Source: Methanarcanum sp045600635
Lineage (GTDB): Archaea > Thermoplasmatota > Thermoplasmata > Methanomassiliicoccales > Methanomethylophilaceae
Length of the DNA stretch: 64,000 nucleotides
Assembly (NCBI GenBank): GCA_045600635.1
Contig: JAZRYJ010000070.1
Span: 51,076 to 115,075, forward strand
Direction: 5' to 3'
The position numbers and the translations under genes are program-made. Of this stretch, positions 16,833 through 26,603 are shown in pieces. Below the pieces are notes generated by a model. It was not told the DNA's origin, made no database searches, and worked only from the letters and a program-made list of their open reading frames with translations. How positions within the stretch are numbered: position 1 is the stretch's first letter; every line of letters starts with the position of its first letter.

Positions 16833-18779
16833 ATGAAATACAGTGTATTATTTCTGGCACTTATATTCACAATACCGATTCTCATATCATGCAGTTGTGC
16901 TGAACCGAATGATAATTTCGATGTATGGGACGGAACAATGTCTGATAGCATCGAAATTGATTCTGACAACAAGATAATCAATCTGTATTCAGCAAAAGAC
17001 CTTGCAAAATTCGGCAATATCATAAACAATGACAATGTGTCTGGATACAGCGGATATACAGTCAATTTATTGACTGATATAGATCTGAACAATCTAGAAT
17101 GGACCCCCATAGGCATGTATGATGTCGATTATTCACTGAGGGGGACATTTGATGGGAATGATCACACCATCAAGAATCTCAAATGCAGCAATGATCAGGC
17201 AATAGTCTCCGGTCTGTTCGGTTCAATACTCGGAACAATAAAAGATCTGAATGTCACAGATGTCGATATACACGGAGGGTATTTTGCCGGTGGAATCTGT
17301 GCTTGGTCATCATCATTCGGTTCATTGATAGATAACTGTAATGTCACCAATGGAACGATAATATCCACTCCGAGAATTGTGGATGGAAAATTGGATGACG
17401 GAGACAATGTAGGCGGGATATTAGGTTATGCTGTCAACAAAGACGCCGTCACAAATTGTTCAGTAAAAAATCTCAAGATTTCGGCGTATAGAGATGTGGG
17501 GGGCATATTGGGCCACGCAAATATCGCCTATGGTTCCGAGTATCCGGTCATATTCGAGAATAATACGGTTGAGAACTGTACAATCATCCAAGATCTTTCT
17601 GATATGTACAGTACATCATACGGGGACGGTATTATTGATGCGTTCGGACAACTTGTTGGCAGATGTCCTGATGGCGGTATATTCGGAGACGGCAATTCCT
17701 ACTCGAATGTTCAATTGATCTGGAAAATCTGTGAAGACCCTGATTTTCTACCTGCACATGATCAACTGAATAAAATCATCAACACCGCGAACAGTATAGG
17801 CGATGAAAATACAGAAATCAATATCGAACTCGGTGTCGATGCATCACTGCATGAAGAAGTTACAATATCGTCGCCGTCAACAACATTTACGATAAAAGAA
17901 AACACCAGTCTGACATCTGATAGCAGATTGAAATCGTCGGAAACTGTTATAATAAAAAATTACGGAAAGATAGTCAGTAACGGAGAAACGATTAACAACG
18001 GAGTAATTGAAAATTACAAAACAATTGAAATCAGTGCAACTGGCACTTTATTGAATCATAATAAGATTATAATGCCGAAAGAACAACATTCTGAGTTGAT
18101 TATCGGCGGCAAGCTCACAAATTATGAAAAAGGAGTCATCTGCGATAACTCTGAATCGACTATTAACAAATCGAATGTAATCAACGACGGGATGATTATC
18201 GGATCCAATGCAAGCAAATGGGGAGAAGTCAGCATCCCTGTGTCTGAAAAAAAAGTGGATGGAAAATCCGAAATATCAGTTTCTGCTGTTGCTGTCATTT
18301 TGACCGAAGGAGCCACCGTAGACAAACCTTTAAAAATCACATTCTCAGGGACATCGTCCATAACTTTCCCAGAGAACACTCTGATACCAAAGGATTCAAT
18401 CATATCTATAATAGATGTATCTGAAAAAGACGATCAAAAATTTGAAGTTCTGTTCGACGGAATACGGCCCTGTACAACTGTAAATATCGCCCTCCCATGT
18501 ACGGAACCAGCCGAATATCAGACAATATATGTCGCGTATGTTGATGATAGCGGCAAAATTGAAGATATGGGCGGAACATACAGCGATGGGAAAATCACAT
18601 TCAGCACCAATCACAATTCCACATATCAGATAATCTACGAAGGAACGCCTGAGCCTGAACCTATTCCGGAACCGATCGTACCGGAAAAGAATCACACAAA
18701 CATCGAGTTCACGGTAGCTGTTATGGCTGTTGTACTGTCACTTGTGGCATTAGCATTTGTATTGACGAAAAAGAGATGA
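16833..18779 (+). CDS. GLUG-repeat surface protein, C-terminally anchored
   Basis: The 648-residue product has a signal peptide (about residues 1-22, ending near SCSCAEP), then a region of GLUG-like repeats (e.g. GGILGYAVNKDAVTNCSV, GLFGSILGTIKDLNV), a beta-rich middle, a proline/glutamate linker (PEPEPIPEPIVPEK) and a C-terminal membrane helix ending in TKKR. This is the layout of an archaeal surface adhesin-like protein. I chose ATG at 16833; the frame also opens at a TTG at 16812. Partner or ligand is unknown. Confidence 0.78.
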   Translation: MKYSVLFLALIFTIPILISCSCAEPNDNFDVWDGTMSDSIEIDSDNKIINLYSAKDLAKFGNIINNDNVSGYSGYTVNLLTDIDLNNLEWTPIGMYDVDYSLRGTFDGNDHTIKNLKCSNDQAIVSGLFGSILGTIKDLNVTDVDIHGGYFAGGICAWSSSFGSLIDNCNVTNGTIISTPRIVDGKLDDGDNVGGILGYAVNKDAVTNCSVKNLKISAYRDVGGILGHANIAYGSEYPVIFENNTVENCTIIQDLSDMYSTSYGDGIIDAFGQLVGRCPDGGIFGDGNSYSNVQLIWKICEDPDFLPAHDQLNKIINTANSIGDENTEINIELGVDASLHEEVTISSPSTTFTIKENTSLTSDSRLKSSETVIIKNYGKIVSNGETINNGVIENYKTIEISATGTLLNHNKIIMPKEQHSELIIGGKLTNYEKGVICDNSESTINKSNVINDGMIIGSNASKWGEVSIPVSEKKVDGKSEISVSAVAVILTEGATVDKPLKITFSGTSSITFPENTLIPKDSIISIIDVSEKDDQKFEVLFDGIRPCTTVNIALPCTEPAEYQTIYVAYVDDSGKIEDMGGTYSDGKITFSTNHNSTYQIIYEGTPEPEPIPEPIVPEKNHTNIEFTVAVMAVVLSLVALAFVLTKKR

Positions 18780-18827
18780 CTGCCAATTATATAGTGGGAT
18801 GTCAATCAGTAGCAGGAGGAACAGAGA

Positions 18828-19130
18828 ATGACCTTAACACCGGAGATGGCAAGAGCAGGAGTCACACCGCAATTGCTCTCATCCACACACAGATTCAAAT
18901 GTCCCAACTGCGGAAAGGAATTCAGTCTTTTCCAGTCAAGGGCGATCGCATGCAGGGCATGTCCCCAGGCGAACAAGAACTGTAGATTTGTGAGATGCGT
19001 GCACTGTGATGCAGAATTCCCGTTGAATGGATTCGTTGTCAATACCAAAGAGAAAGAGAAATTCTTGTCCAACTACATGAGAAGTGTCGTTGGAAACTAT
19101 CACAACTCCTTCGGATATTCCAGAAGGTAA
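18828..19130 (+). CDS. Small cysteine-rich zinc-binding protein
   Basis: The 100-residue product has Cys pairs in FKCPNCGKEF, ACRACPQ, and FVRCVHCDAEF, consistent with two zinc ribbons. A strong ribosome site (GGAGGA) precedes the ATG at 18828. It lies between the GLUG gene and, convergently, the Tes-like radical SAM gene. I do not recognise a function. Confidence 0.65.
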   Translation: MTLTPEMARAGVTPQLLSSTHRFKCPNCGKEFSLFQSRAIACRACPQANKNCRFVRCVHCDAEFPLNGFVVNTKEKEKFLSNYMRSVVGNYHNSFGYSRR

Positions 19131-19133
19131 ATC

Positions 19134-19171
19134 GATTGAAATGATGGCTTCATGCCATCTTCAATCATTTT
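19134..19171. terminator. Terminator between small zinc protein and radical SAM gene
   Basis: GATTGAA-(AT)-GATGGC pairs with GCCATC-TTCAATC around a short loop, 13 pairs with a 2-base bulge, followed on the plus strand by ATTTTTC. It can serve the plus-strand gene and lies beyond the end of the convergent one. Confidence 0.6.
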
Positions 19172-19180
19172 TCATAAATC

Positions 19181-20542
19181 TTACTGACAGAATGTCTTCT
19201 TTCTGTAGAGTGTTTCACCGTCTTTGTTTGTCACGTTGAATAGACAGAAGGGAATGAGTTTTCCATCCAATGTCACAACATGGATGCAACAACGTTCCCA
19301 TCTTTCGGTCTCACCGGTCCAGACATCTTGGAATGCCATCGCTGAAACTGTAAGATAGTGTGTTTTTGCACGATCTACGAATGTTCTCCATGAACCATCA
19401 TCGGATCTGTTTGAATCCTCGCCATCCATCGAATTCTCTATGAATCTCCATAATTGTGAGATCTCTGTTCTTGTGCTGTCCGCTACATTATCGGTCTTCT
19501 TAGGCGGACCGAGTGCCATCGTAGTGAGCGGGAACAATGAACCATCTGGCAACACAACAGATAATGACTTCATATCACAATGCACATTAGCACATGATGT
19601 CGGCATGAAATTGTCAGCTTTAAGCATCCCCTTAGTCTGTATCTCGATCTGATGCGCCAATTCAGGAATAGTTATGTGCTCATCAACATCTGGTTCATTC
19701 GGATATCTGCCGAAGAATGACAAAGGCTGGAAGTGTACTCCTTTCACAGTCGGTGTGTTCTTTGCTGCGAATTTGATTATCTCACCCACGTGGTCAAAGT
19801 TTACACCTCTCACAACGGTTACAACCAAAGTGATGCCTATTCCGAGTTTTCCGCAATTCTCTATCGCTCTTTTCTTTGTCTCGAATAATGCTTTACCGCG
19901 TGTTTTGAGATAGATCTCTTCGTTCGTTCCGTCGAATTGGAAATAGAAATCGTCGACACCGGCATCCTTCAGTTTCTGAAGATATTCGAATTCATTACCG
20001 ATACGGATTCCGTTGGTGTTGATCTCCACATGTTCTATACCCATATCCTTTGCCATCTTCACTATCTCCGGGAGATCGTCCCTTACTGTGGGTTCTCCTC
20101 CTGACAGCTGAACACATCTCGGGCTTTTCACATAATCCACAACGGTCTTGAACATACCGCGTATCGTCTCCATATCGGGATGGTAATCATATCCGCAACC
20201 GTTCGCTGTTGCGAAACAAAACGGACATTTCAGATTGCAATGATTAGTGACTTCGACAACATTGAGACATGAATGTTGCAGATGCTTGTTGCATAATCCG
20301 CAATCATGCGGACAGTCCTTTATCTCAGGCACTGCGAACTTTTCCGGTGTTTTCGGGACAGCTGCGAAATCATACAGATACTTGTAATGTTCAACACCAT
20401 CCCAGATCTTTACCTTCCATTCACCATGTTCCGGACATTTCTTGATGATGTAGACCTTGTCATTCTCTGCGATTTTGTCCGCATGGATTGTCTTCATGCA
20501 CACTGGGCACAATGCATTGGTTTCTCCGATCTTCTCAACCAT
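19181..20542 (-). CDS. Radical SAM enzyme of the MJ0619/Tes-like group
   Basis: The 453-residue product has a Cys-rich N-domain (Cys12, Cys15, Cys36 in CPEHG), a second cluster region (CPHDCGLCNKHLQHSC, residues 77-92) and the radical SAM motif Cys102-x3-Cys106-x2-Cys109 (CNLKCPFC), followed by LSGGEPT. C-terminal cysteines (ERCCIHV, IPFCLFN, KKTFCQ end) could hold a further cluster. This pattern matches the family of tetraether synthase (Tes), which joins phytanyl chains in archaeal lipids, but several paralogues share it, and this one is on the short side. Lipid biosynthesis is therefore a reasonable guess, not a proof. Confidence 0.68.
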   Translation of the reverse strand: MVEKIGETNALCPVCMKTIHADKIAENDKVYIIKKCPEHGEWKVKIWDGVEHYKYLYDFAAVPKTPEKFAVPEIKDCPHDCGLCNKHLQHSCLNVVEVTNHCNLKCPFCFATANGCGYDYHPDMETIRGMFKTVVDYVKSPRCVQLSGGEPTVRDDLPEIVKMAKDMGIEHVEINTNGIRIGNEFEYLQKLKDAGVDDFYFQFDGTNEEIYLKTRGKALFETKKRAIENCGKLGIGITLVVTVVRGVNFDHVGEIIKFAAKNTPTVKGVHFQPLSFFGRYPNEPDVDEHITIPELAHQIEIQTKGMLKADNFMPTSCANVHCDMKSLSVVLPDGSLFPLTTMALGPPKKTDNVADSTRTEISQLWRFIENSMDGEDSNRSDDGSWRTFVDRAKTHYLTVSAMAFQDVWTGETERWERCCIHVVTLDGKLIPFCLFNVTNKDGETLYRKKTFCQ

Positions 20543-20633
20543 TTGAGATCATCTCAAGATATGGTGAACGACGATATAATATCATTGAGAGGAAAAAATC
20601 TGACAGTGTTGTGAATTGAATAAAAATGAAGAT

Positions 20634-20656
20634 GAGGGCGGTTTCCGACCGCCCTC
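20634..20656 (-). terminator. Terminator of the fpo operon
   Basis: A 9-bp perfect stem (GAGGGCGGT / ACCGCCCTC) with a 5-base loop starts a few bases after the fpoN stop on the minus strand and is followed there by ATCTTCATTTTTATT. Confidence 0.75.
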
Positions 20657-20659
20657 CGT

Positions 20660-22147
20660 TTAGATTCCGAAGACTGCTGCTGCAGCGTCCGCACAGAGGT
20701 TGAGGATCGGCTCGGGGAATATTCCCACTGCGATGACAAGCACTACACAAATCAGTATTGCTACTGTGTGTGAAGGCTTGAGTTTTATCTTCTCTGTGGT
20801 CTCACCTGCATCTACATACATGGCCTTGACGACCCTTGCATAATAGTACAGGGAGATGGCTGAGTTGAGGATTGCAATCAATGCAAGCCAGAGCCACTGT
20901 GTGCTGACGACACCGTCGACAAAGATCGCACCCGAGAAGAGTACGAACTTCGATGTGAATCCTGCGAGCGGCGGGATACCTGCCAGTGAGAAGAGGAACA
21001 ACAACATTGCTGCTGCTGCGAAAGGTGCCCTCTTTGCGAGACCCCTGTAGTCCTTGATCTTCTCTCCGAGTCCTCCGGTGATGAGTGCTGCAACGACGAT
21101 GAAAGCTCCTCCTTTCATGATCACGTGAGTGAACATATGGAAGAGACCGCCTGTCAATGCATACTGACTCATGACCGCAAGAGCGATCAGGATGTAACCT
21201 GCCTGTGCGATACTCGAGTATGCGAGCATCCTCTTGATGTTGTCCTGTGAGATTGCCACTATGTTACCGACAGTCATTGTGATGGCTGCGATGATAGCGA
21301 AGACCCACTGCATCTGCTCGGTAGCGAATCCTGACTGAATGACTGCGAACAGTACGATGAAGATCTTGATCAGTACGACGAATCCCATCTTCTTGGAACC
21401 TGTTGCAAGGAACATCGAGACTGGTGTTGATGCTCCCTCGTACACATCAGGTGCCCACATATGGAACGGTACTGCTGAGATCTTGAAACCGTAACCTGCA
21501 ATCATTGCGATCATTGCCACGGCGAAAGGCCATGTGAATGATGCTGTCTTGAGGTATTCGCCGATTCCTGCGATATCGGTTGTTCCTGTTACACCGTACA
21601 GCATTGAGATACCATACAGTGTAAGTCCGGTAGACAGACCTCCGATGATCAGGTATTTCACACCTGCCTCAGCGGCTCTCGGATCGTTCTTCTTCATTGC
21701 TACAAGAGCATATGATGTGATACTGACTACCTCGACACCCACGAAGATGACAAGCAGGTTGCTTGCACCTGACACGAAGAGCATACCTGTGGTTGCGATG
21801 AGCAACAGTGAGTAGTACTCTCCTGCGTGTTTCGTCGTCTCTGCATGTGCAGGTGATATCAGGATCACTAGGAATGCCACTGCTAAGAACAGCAGCATCA
21901 TCAATGCTGAGAACTGGTCAAGCTTGAACAGATCCATGTATGTTCCGCATATACTCGTGTCTGCGAGTGCCAATGCAGCAACAACTGCCGCAAGGATCAC
22001 AACAATCTCCGCGAATACTGCACATACTTTTGCTCTCTTCGTGAATATGAAGAGTGCCGGTATGATCAATGCACCTATGATCATGATGATCTCAGGTGCG
22101 ATCGGGACTGTGTCTCCGAATATTGATGTTAGGAATGAAGCATCCAT
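20660..22147 (-). CDS. fpoN: Fpo complex subunit N (NuoN/antiporter-like)
   Basis: The 495-residue membrane protein of about 14 helices is the NuoN-type proton-pumping subunit of the Fpo (F420H2 dehydrogenase-like) complex. The antiporter core includes EVVSITSYALVA, the Lys-bearing KISAVPFHMWAPDVYEG region and HMFTHVIMKGGAF. It is the last gene of the operon and is followed directly by a terminator, so there is no fpoO after it. It overlaps fpoM by one base (stop/start TGATG). Confidence 0.92.
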   Translation of the reverse strand: MDASFLTSIFGDTVPIAPEIIMIIGALIIPALFIFTKRAKVCAVFAEIVVILAAVVAALALADTSICGTYMDLFKLDQFSALMMLLFLAVAFLVILISPAHAETTKHAGEYYSLLLIATTGMLFVSGASNLLVIFVGVEVVSITSYALVAMKKNDPRAAEAGVKYLIIGGLSTGLTLYGISMLYGVTGTTDIAGIGEYLKTASFTWPFAVAMIAMIAGYGFKISAVPFHMWAPDVYEGASTPVSMFLATGSKKMGFVVLIKIFIVLFAVIQSGFATEQMQWVFAIIAAITMTVGNIVAISQDNIKRMLAYSSIAQAGYILIALAVMSQYALTGGLFHMFTHVIMKGGAFIVVAALITGGLGEKIKDYRGLAKRAPFAAAAMLLFLFSLAGIPPLAGFTSKFVLFSGAIFVDGVVSTQWLWLALIAILNSAISLYYYARVVKAMYVDAGETTEKIKLKPSHTVAILICVVLVIAVGIFPEPILNLCADAAAAVFGI

Positions 22148-23658
22148 CAGATCAGACCTCCAAATAACACATCAGTGAATGGAGTGATGAAATCGGTCGC
22201 GAATGCCGGCATGATACCGAACAGTGCAATCATTGCACACATGATTCCCATTGCAAGGAATTCCGTTTTACTGATGTCGTGTACTGGTCCTCCGTGAACT
22301 CCGTGTTCGAAGTCGATCTTCGTCGTAAGATCGCCGAAGAGTGTCCTCTGCATTGCCCAGAGGTAATAACCTGCTGTGAGCATCATCGAGAGCATTCCGA
22401 AGACGATCATCCACATCTGAGGTGTATTAGCGATGACCTCCCAGAATGAGTAGAGTATACCGAACTCTGCCACGAATCCGACAAGACCCGGAAGTCCGAG
22501 TGAAGCCATGAATCCGAACATCATGAAGAATGCCCATTTAGGCATCTTTGATGCCAATCCGCCGAGGAGCGGGATCTCTCTTGTACCGATGTTGTGTCCT
22601 GCAAGTCCGCAGACCATGAAGAGCACTGCTGTGATCAGACCATGAGCGAACATCTGGAATATTGCGAATTCGACACCGACGCTTGAAAGACAGCCGATAC
22701 CGAGAAGCACCATACCCATGTGGCTGATTGATGAATATGCCACCATCTTCTTGAGATCCTTCTGTGCGATACATGCGTATGCACCGTAGATCATTGAGAT
22801 GATACCGAGCACAATCATGACCCACTGCCAATTCTGAGCTCCAATCTCGAAGTTCTCTATGCAGACCCTTATGATTCCGTATGAACCCATCTTAAGCATG
22901 ACACCTGCCAGAAGGACTGATCCTCCGGTCGGTGCTTCGACGTGTGCGTCCGGAAGCCAGGTATGGAACGGAACAACAGGCATCTTGACGATGAATCCGA
23001 AGAACAGCAATCCGAATACAAGTATCTGGAATGTCTCTCCGAACATCGGTGCGTATTCTGATACGAATGCGAACGAGAAGTCCGCTGTAGTGCCTGCGAT
23101 ATCTCCTGCGTTGAATACCATTGCGAATATACCGATCAACATCACGAGTGATGCCACATGGGTGTAGATGAAGAACTTGATAGCAGAGTAGTGTCTGCGA
23201 GGTCCTCCGTACCATGAGATCATGAAGAACATCGGGATCAGTGTTACCTCCCACATGATGTAGAAGAGGAAGTAGTCTGCCGCAAGGTAGACACCCATCA
23301 ATCCGAGCTCCATGAGCAACAGCAATGCGTGGTAGTAGTTCGGTCTGTCCTTCTCAGAGAATGAGAAGATAACGACCACGAACACCAACAGTGCTGTGAG
23401 GAACACCATCAGGATGCTGAGACCGTCGACTGCCAATGCGAAGTTGATCACAAAGAAGTCGGTCTTGATCCATACTTCCGATATTCCCAATGCCGATAGA
23501 TCTCCCACCGTCAAGAGGTATATTGCAAGTACAAGTGTTGCTGCGGAGAATATCAGCGCAATGAATCTTGAGTACTTTGCCTCTTTACCACCGAGGAACA
23601 AGGTGAACAATGCACCTATCAACGGTATCAAGAGGAACAAGAGTAATGTTACGTCCAT
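22147..23658 (-). CDS. fpoM: Fpo complex subunit M (NuoM/antiporter-like)
   Basis: The 503-residue protein with about 14 helices is the NuoM-type pumping subunit. It has the conserved glutamate segment YIMWEVTLIPMFF, the KMPVVPFHTWLPDAHVEAPTGG loop (seen as residues around 220-240) and the KKMVAYSSISHMG motif. It lies between fpoL (1-base gap) and fpoN. Confidence 0.94.
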   Translation of the reverse strand: MDVTLLLFLLIPLIGALFTLFLGGKEAKYSRFIALIFSAATLVLAIYLLTVGDLSALGISEVWIKTDFFVINFALAVDGLSILMVFLTALLVFVVVIFSFSEKDRPNYYHALLLLMELGLMGVYLAADYFLFYIMWEVTLIPMFFMISWYGGPRRHYSAIKFFIYTHVASLVMLIGIFAMVFNAGDIAGTTADFSFAFVSEYAPMFGETFQILVFGLLFFGFIVKMPVVPFHTWLPDAHVEAPTGGSVLLAGVMLKMGSYGIIRVCIENFEIGAQNWQWVMIVLGIISMIYGAYACIAQKDLKKMVAYSSISHMGMVLLGIGCLSSVGVEFAIFQMFAHGLITAVLFMVCGLAGHNIGTREIPLLGGLASKMPKWAFFMMFGFMASLGLPGLVGFVAEFGILYSFWEVIANTPQMWMIVFGMLSMMLTAGYYLWAMQRTLFGDLTTKIDFEHGVHGGPVHDISKTEFLAMGIMCAMIALFGIMPAFATDFITPFTDVLFGGLI

Positions 23659-23659
23659 T

Positions 23660-25693
23660 TCAGATACCTCCTGTCAATTTGAATACCAATGCAAGCACGA
23701 GCACGAACACCACAACACCCAATATGACGAATGTCGCATAGCTGCGGACGTGTCCTGTCTGGGCCTTGCTGACGAGTTCTCCACTGCCTACTACGGCATT
23801 GGACAATCCGTTGACTGTGCCGTCGATGATATTCCTGTCGAATGAGTCGACTCCCTTTGCGATACCTGCTCCAAGTTTCCAGGAGACCTGGTCATACAAC
23901 TGCGGGAAGAAGTATCTGTTTGCGAACAGTTTGTAGAGCAATGAGTTTCCGTTCTTGTTGAATACTCCTGGGTTGATCTTCTTCTTCGAATACATGAGGT
24001 ATGCGAGATAGATACCTATGAGTGCAAGAGCGATTGAAACATATGTCCACATGTTCTTGAAAATGTCAACTGCAATTGCTATTCCTGATTCGATCTCAAT
24101 CTCCATCGGGAATCCCATTATCATCATCGGGTCTGCAGCGAGTTTGATGAAGTTTGCAAATATCAGAAGTCCTGACAGCACAGCAAAGATTGAAAGTACG
24201 ATCAGCGGTGCTGACATGACCTTCATCTCATGGTGACAGTGCTGCGCATTCTGTCCGGGTTCTCCGGCAAATGTCATGAACCACATACGGAACATGTAGA
24301 ACGCTGTCATGAATGCTGTGATCATTCCTGCTGCGAACAGAATGGTGAATCCGATCTGTCCGTTGTTACCTGCGTTGATTGCTGCCTCAAGGACCATATC
24401 CTTCGACCAGAATCCGCTGAGAAGCGGGAATCCTGCGATTGATAATGAACCGAGCAACATCGTGATTGATGTCACAGGCAGTTTCTTGCGCAATCCACCC
24501 ATAAGGCGCATATCTTCTGTGCCTGTTGCGTGGATCACTGCTCCTGAACACAAGAACAGGAGACCTTTGAAGAAGGCATGGTTGAGCATGTGGAAGATAC
24601 CTGCTGCATAACCGAGTACTCCGAGTCCGATGAGGACCTCGTCGCCTGTGTTGATACCGCGGGCCATCAGCCATCCTCCCGCTCCGAGAGCAAGGATCAT
24701 GTAACCCAATTGTGAAAGGGTCGAGAATGCCAAGACCTTCTTGATGTTCATGTTGTTGAGTGCCATGGTCGCTGCGAAGATCGCAGTTGCACCACCGATA
24801 CATCCGATCACGAGTGTGACCAATTCTCCGCCTTCGGCGTTATAGATGAAGATCGGCATTGCCCTTGCAGTGAGATATACTCCTGCTTTGACCATTGTAG
24901 CTGCATGGATCAAAGCTGATACTGTTGTAGGACCAGCCATTGCATCCGGCAACCAATCGTGCAGAGGGAACTGCGCGCTCTTACCGACAACTCCTGCGAA
25001 CACGAGGAGTGATGCGATTGTGAGAAGCAATGTGTTGCTCTCTGCTACAGCTATGATGTTTGATGGGTCGAGGACTGCACTGTAATCAAGTGATCCGAAG
25101 AGGAACAACAGGATTATGAGTCCACCCATGAGACAGACATCTCCTGCCCTTGTGACAAGGAATGCCTTCTTTGCTGCGGACGATTTCTGTTTGGCTTCCG
25201 GGTGTCCGAATCCCCAGAATCCGATCAGGAGGTATGAACAAAGTCCCATTATCTCCCAGAAGATGAACATCTGGAGGAAGTTGCTTGAAACAATGAGTCC
25301 AAGCATTCCCGTAAGGAACAGAGATACCTCTCCGTAATACCTTGATTTCTTCTCTCCCTGGTCACCCATGTATCCGATTGAATACACAAAGATCATGGTC
25401 GAGATGAATGAGGCGAACATCATCATGATGCATGTGAGACCGTCGATGTAGACTCCGAAATTGATCGAGAAGTCACCGAACACGATCCACTTCATCTCTG
25501 TGATGAATGGTTGATTGTTAGCGAACAGATCGCTGCCAATGTAATCGATGGAGACGATCACAGACAGGATACAGGATATTGCTGCACCTGCGATTGCGAG
25601 GTAGCCTCCACCTTCATGCATTTTCTTTCCGAGTATTCCAACGAGGACGAAGCAAGCGATAGGGATTATCGGGATTAGCCATGCGTATTCCAT
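23660..25693 (-). CDS. fpoL: Fpo complex subunit L (NuoL/antiporter-like)
   Basis: The 677-residue protein is the NuoL-type pumping subunit with the long C-terminal lateral helix region. Typical segments are FWEIMGLCSYLLIGFW, GKSAQFPLHDWLPDAM, GPTTVSALIHAATMV and MLNHAFFKGLLFL. I prefer ATG at 25693, 10 bases after AGGTGG; a GTG at 25699 is also in frame. Confidence 0.94.
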   Translation of the reverse strand: MEYAWLIPIIPIACFVLVGILGKKMHEGGGYLAIAGAAISCILSVIVSIDYIGSDLFANNQPFITEMKWIVFGDFSINFGVYIDGLTCIMMMFASFISTMIFVYSIGYMGDQGEKKSRYYGEVSLFLTGMLGLIVSSNFLQMFIFWEIMGLCSYLLIGFWGFGHPEAKQKSSAAKKAFLVTRAGDVCLMGGLIILLFLFGSLDYSAVLDPSNIIAVAESNTLLLTIASLLVFAGVVGKSAQFPLHDWLPDAMAGPTTVSALIHAATMVKAGVYLTARAMPIFIYNAEGGELVTLVIGCIGGATAIFAATMALNNMNIKKVLAFSTLSQLGYMILALGAGGWLMARGINTGDEVLIGLGVLGYAAGIFHMLNHAFFKGLLFLCSGAVIHATGTEDMRLMGGLRKKLPVTSITMLLGSLSIAGFPLLSGFWSKDMVLEAAINAGNNGQIGFTILFAAGMITAFMTAFYMFRMWFMTFAGEPGQNAQHCHHEMKVMSAPLIVLSIFAVLSGLLIFANFIKLAADPMMIMGFPMEIEIESGIAIAVDIFKNMWTYVSIALALIGIYLAYLMYSKKKINPGVFNKNGNSLLYKLFANRYFFPQLYDQVSWKLGAGIAKGVDSFDRNIIDGTVNGLSNAVVGSGELVSKAQTGHVRSYATFVILGVVVFVLVLALVFKLTGGI

Positions 25694-25700
25694 TATCACT

Positions 25701-26012
25701 TTACCACCTCATTGTCGTAAGGTCGTCTGTGTTGGTTGTTCCAACTGTCTTGTACGCATTGAGGATCAATGAGATACCGACCGCGACCTCTGCTGCCGCT
25801 ACTGCGATGGACATCAATACGAAAATGTTACCGATCGTCGCATCTGCAAATGTGTTGTAAGCTGCGAATGTTATGAAGTTGATGTTTGCAGCATTCAGCA
25901 TGAGCTCTACACACATGAGTGCCACGAGAGCCCTGTCAGTTGTCATCATACCATAAAGTCCGAGACAGAACAGTATAGCTGCGAATACCAGGAAGAATTC
26001 GATTGGTATCAT
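25701..26012 (-). CDS. fpoK: Fpo complex subunit K (NuoK-like)
   Basis: The 103-residue, three-helix protein matches NuoK/FpoK. The buried glutamate of the proton channel is present in LMCVELMLNAANINF. The start overlaps the end of the preceding fpoJ half by 4 bases (ATGA). Confidence 0.92.
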   Translation of the reverse strand: MIPIEFFLVFAAILFCLGLYGMMTTDRALVALMCVELMLNAANINFITFAAYNTFADATIGNIFVLMSIAVAAAEVAVGISLILNAYKTVGTTNTDDLTTMRW

Positions 26013-26275
26013 TCTTTTTCCTCCTTGTTTTCATCTTCTTCTTTTGACAGACATACTCCGGAGATTATTGCTCCGAACATCACGATACCGAGAACGAGCA
26101 TTATCGGACCGAATACTTCGAAGAGAACGACGTTGATACTGCCTTCTCCTCCGTCGAACGGAACCGGTACGGGCTCATCACTTGTACCTGAATAGTCTGT
26201 TGCAATGAATCCTGCAACGAGGATTATTGCCATAGCAAGAGCGACTGCTGCGCCCAATACTTTCTTCTTACTCAT
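26009..26275 (-). CDS. fpoJ: Fpo complex subunit J, C-terminal half
   Basis: The 88-residue product has two hydrophobic helices and corresponds to the C-terminal part of NuoJ, encoded separately as in other methanogen fpo operons. I chose ATG at 26275 (MSKKKVLG), which overlaps the stop of the N-terminal half; an upstream in-frame GTG at 26284 is less likely. The C-terminus is rich in Glu and Lys. Confidence 0.8.
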   Translation of the reverse strand: MSKKKVLGAAVALAMAIILVAGFIATDYSGTSDEPVPVPFDGGEGSINVVLFEVFGPIMLVLGIVMFGAIISGVCLSKEEDENKEEKE

Positions 26276-26603
26276 CGGGGTCACTCTCCCTGATCTTCCT
26301 TCTCGTAAGCATTATCGAGAATGCATACAGGATGGTGATTGCACCGACGTATACGACTACCTGGACGGCACCGATGAATTCTGCGTTGAGGAAATAATAT
26401 GTTGCCGCAACACAGACGAACACCAATGCAAGGTAGAATGCACTGTGCATGATTTCTTTTGACGTTACAACTTTGACAGCTGCGATAATGGCAATAATTG
26501 CTACAACGACAAACATCACTGCGTCCATGTTCGTTGAGATTGCATTCCAAGCGTCACCGAACCAGTTGAAGATGTTGTCTACAATAGAACCTGCTCCCAT
26601 CAT
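26268..26603 (-). CDS. fpoJ: Fpo complex subunit J, N-terminal half
   Basis: The 111-residue product has three helices and carries the NuoJ-type segment HSAFYLALVFVCVAATYYFL with AEFIGAVQVVVYVGAI, part of the proton path (pi-bulge helix). The start ATG overlaps the fpoI stop (ATGA). Confidence 0.88.
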   Translation of the reverse strand: MMGAGSIVDNIFNWFGDAWNAISTNMDAVMFVVVAIIAIIAAVKVVTSKEIMHSAFYLALVFVCVAATYYFLNAEFIGAVQVVVYVGAITILYAFSIMLTRRKIRESDPDE

